From Aureococcus anophagefferens (Eukaryota > Sar > Pelagophyceae > Pelagomonadales > Pelagomonadaceae), in NCBI RefSeq assembly GCF_000186865.1, contig NW_008705565.1, positions 2,900,596 through 2,916,489 of the forward strand: DNA of 15,894 nucleotides, given 5' to 3'. The position numbers were made by a program, and so were the translations under genes. Under the pieces are notes generated by a model. It worked only from the letters and a program-made list of their open reading frames with translations. It did not search any database and had not been told where the DNA came from. Each line of letters begins with the position of its first letter. Position 1 is the first letter of the stretch. This document shows, piece after piece, positions 14,195-15,894 of the stretch.

Positions 14195-14548
14195 CGCGGA
14201 CGGCGGCGCGGCGCGCGGTCGAAACCGACGCGGCACGCGGCGTCGGCGCCGACGCCGCCGACGCGCCGACCTGCGACGCGGCTGTGACGAGCTCGAGCTC
14301 GTCGCGAGCTAGTTTTACCTCAGGCGAGCGCTTTGCTTGCACGCCCGCCCATGTTGAAGCCGACGCTGCTCCGTCCAGCTCGCGGGAGCTCCTCCGACTT
14401 CTCCTCCGGAGCGTGGTCCGGGACATCCTCCGAGAGGCCTCCCCCGGCGACCGGACCTCGCCGTGTCGGGATATGCGGAGTACGGTAGGAGTGTCGGGCG
14501 CGCGCGTCGACGCGTGCCCACGGGCGGAAAACGTGGGGCGCGAGGAGG
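14195..14548. other. Intergenic region between centrin and the RABL6-like gene
   Basis: The interval should contain the RABL6-like promoter and the 3' end of centrin. It includes a perfect 18-bp palindrome GGCGTCGGCGCCGACGCC (14239-14256) just upstream of the RABL6-like start, and an AT-richer block TAGTTTTACCTCAGG near 14309-14323. No convincing gene is seen; open frames here are low-quality shadows. Confidence 0.4.
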
Positions 14549-15592
<1,044 letters not shown>

Positions 15593-15894
15593 ATGTCCCG
15601 TTCGGGCGGTTCGTCGCCCGTGTCCGTGGGCGCGGAAGACCAGCCCTTCGGGGAGCGGCTCCTCGGCGGCGGCGACGCCATGGACGACTACGGCAGGCGG
15701 CGGCCGCGGGGGTGCCTCGGGCGCCTGGGCCCGCTGCTCTGCCGGTGCCTGGGCCGCCTGCGGCGGCCCGGCGTTTCGGACGAGGTGCGCGAGTACGGCA
15801 AGCTCGAGCGCGACACGCGCAACCCGCTCGCGGCCGACGGCGCGTCGGAGACGCTCGTCGACGGGCCGGGCGAGGTCGAGGTCACGGAGCGGAG
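15593..15894 (+). CDS. Unrecognised protein, N-terminal part (runs off the window)
   Basis: ATG 15593 opens a frame that stays open to the right edge (100 codons; a second ATG at 15680 is in the same frame). The translation begins MSRSGGSSPVSVGAEDQPFG. It continues with a Cys/Leu/Arg segment (CLGRLGPLLCRCLGRLRR), then a soluble acidic part (SDEVREYGKLERDTRNPLAADGASETLVDGPGEVEVTER). The Cys-rich amphipathic stretch could be a lipid-modified membrane anchor, but this is speculation. No family was recognised. It is divergent from centrin. Confidence 0.5.
   Translation, partial: MSRSGGSSPVSVGAEDQPFGERLLGGGDAMDDYGRRRPRGCLGRLGPLLCRCLGRLRRPGVSDEVREYGKLERDTRNPLAADGASETLVDGPGEVEVTER

Noticed and set aside
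11282..14287. 1001-aa plus-strand ORF rich in Arg/Leu/Val runs
   Set aside because: It is the antisense of the RABL6-like GTPase, which has clear GTPase motifs. The Leu/Arg repeats simply mirror the EP and Lys/Glu repeats.

Overview
The window looks like nuclear DNA of a small, very GC-rich eukaryotic alga. My best guess is a pelagophyte stramenopile such as Aureococcus; this is inference, not a database match. The reasons are: dense genes on both strands with intergenic gaps of about 50-560 bp; strong G/C bias at third codon positions; eukaryote-only families (centrin, RABL6-type GTPase, Mpv17/PMP22); a CbbY phosphatase whose N-terminus resembles a secondary-plastid targeting peptide; and, most tellingly, intron-making transposable repeats (introner elements) with 8-bp target duplications, a phenomenon known from Micromonas and Aureococcus.

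Layout. 1-488: a possible 3' end of a cysteine-containing ORF. About 885-3490 (+): a multi-exon ankyrin/Tudor-like gene interrupted by one full-length introner (1723-1914), two shorter related elements (about 1388-1536 and 2427-2545) and probably one ordinary intron. About 3500-3909 (-): a PH-domain ORF running into it tail to tail. 4224-5129 (+): CbbY-type HAD phosphatase. 5326-5919 (+): Mpv17/PMP22 membrane protein. 6095-7170 (-): a degenerate metallo-beta-lactamase-fold-like protein split by a second full-length introner (6364-6555). 7266-8564 (+): Tudor/AT-hook protein. 8616-9920 (+): ankyrin protein in an unusually AT-rich patch. 9984-11087 (-): unrecognised 367-aa protein. 11172-11292: a perfect 38-bp palindrome and a 43-bp foldback element. 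11352-14194 (-): RABL6-like GTPase with an apparent frameshift near its C-terminus. 14549-15034 (-): centrin. 15593-15894 (+): the start of an unrecognised gene cut by the window edge.

The genes do not form a pathway; this is an ordinary stretch of compact eukaryotic chromosome. The standout is the introner system. The two 192-bp copies are about 92% identical by eye, have terminal inverted repeats and perfect 8-bp target duplications, and lie in the same orientation on the chromosome but in host genes on opposite strands. In each copy the terminus at the host gene's downstream end carries CTGCCCAG, a 3' splice site, and the other terminus carries the non-splicing CTGCCCTG. The upstream target duplication supplies the 5' splice site: GT in one case, GC in the other. 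Removing duplication plus element restores the reading frame exactly in both genes.
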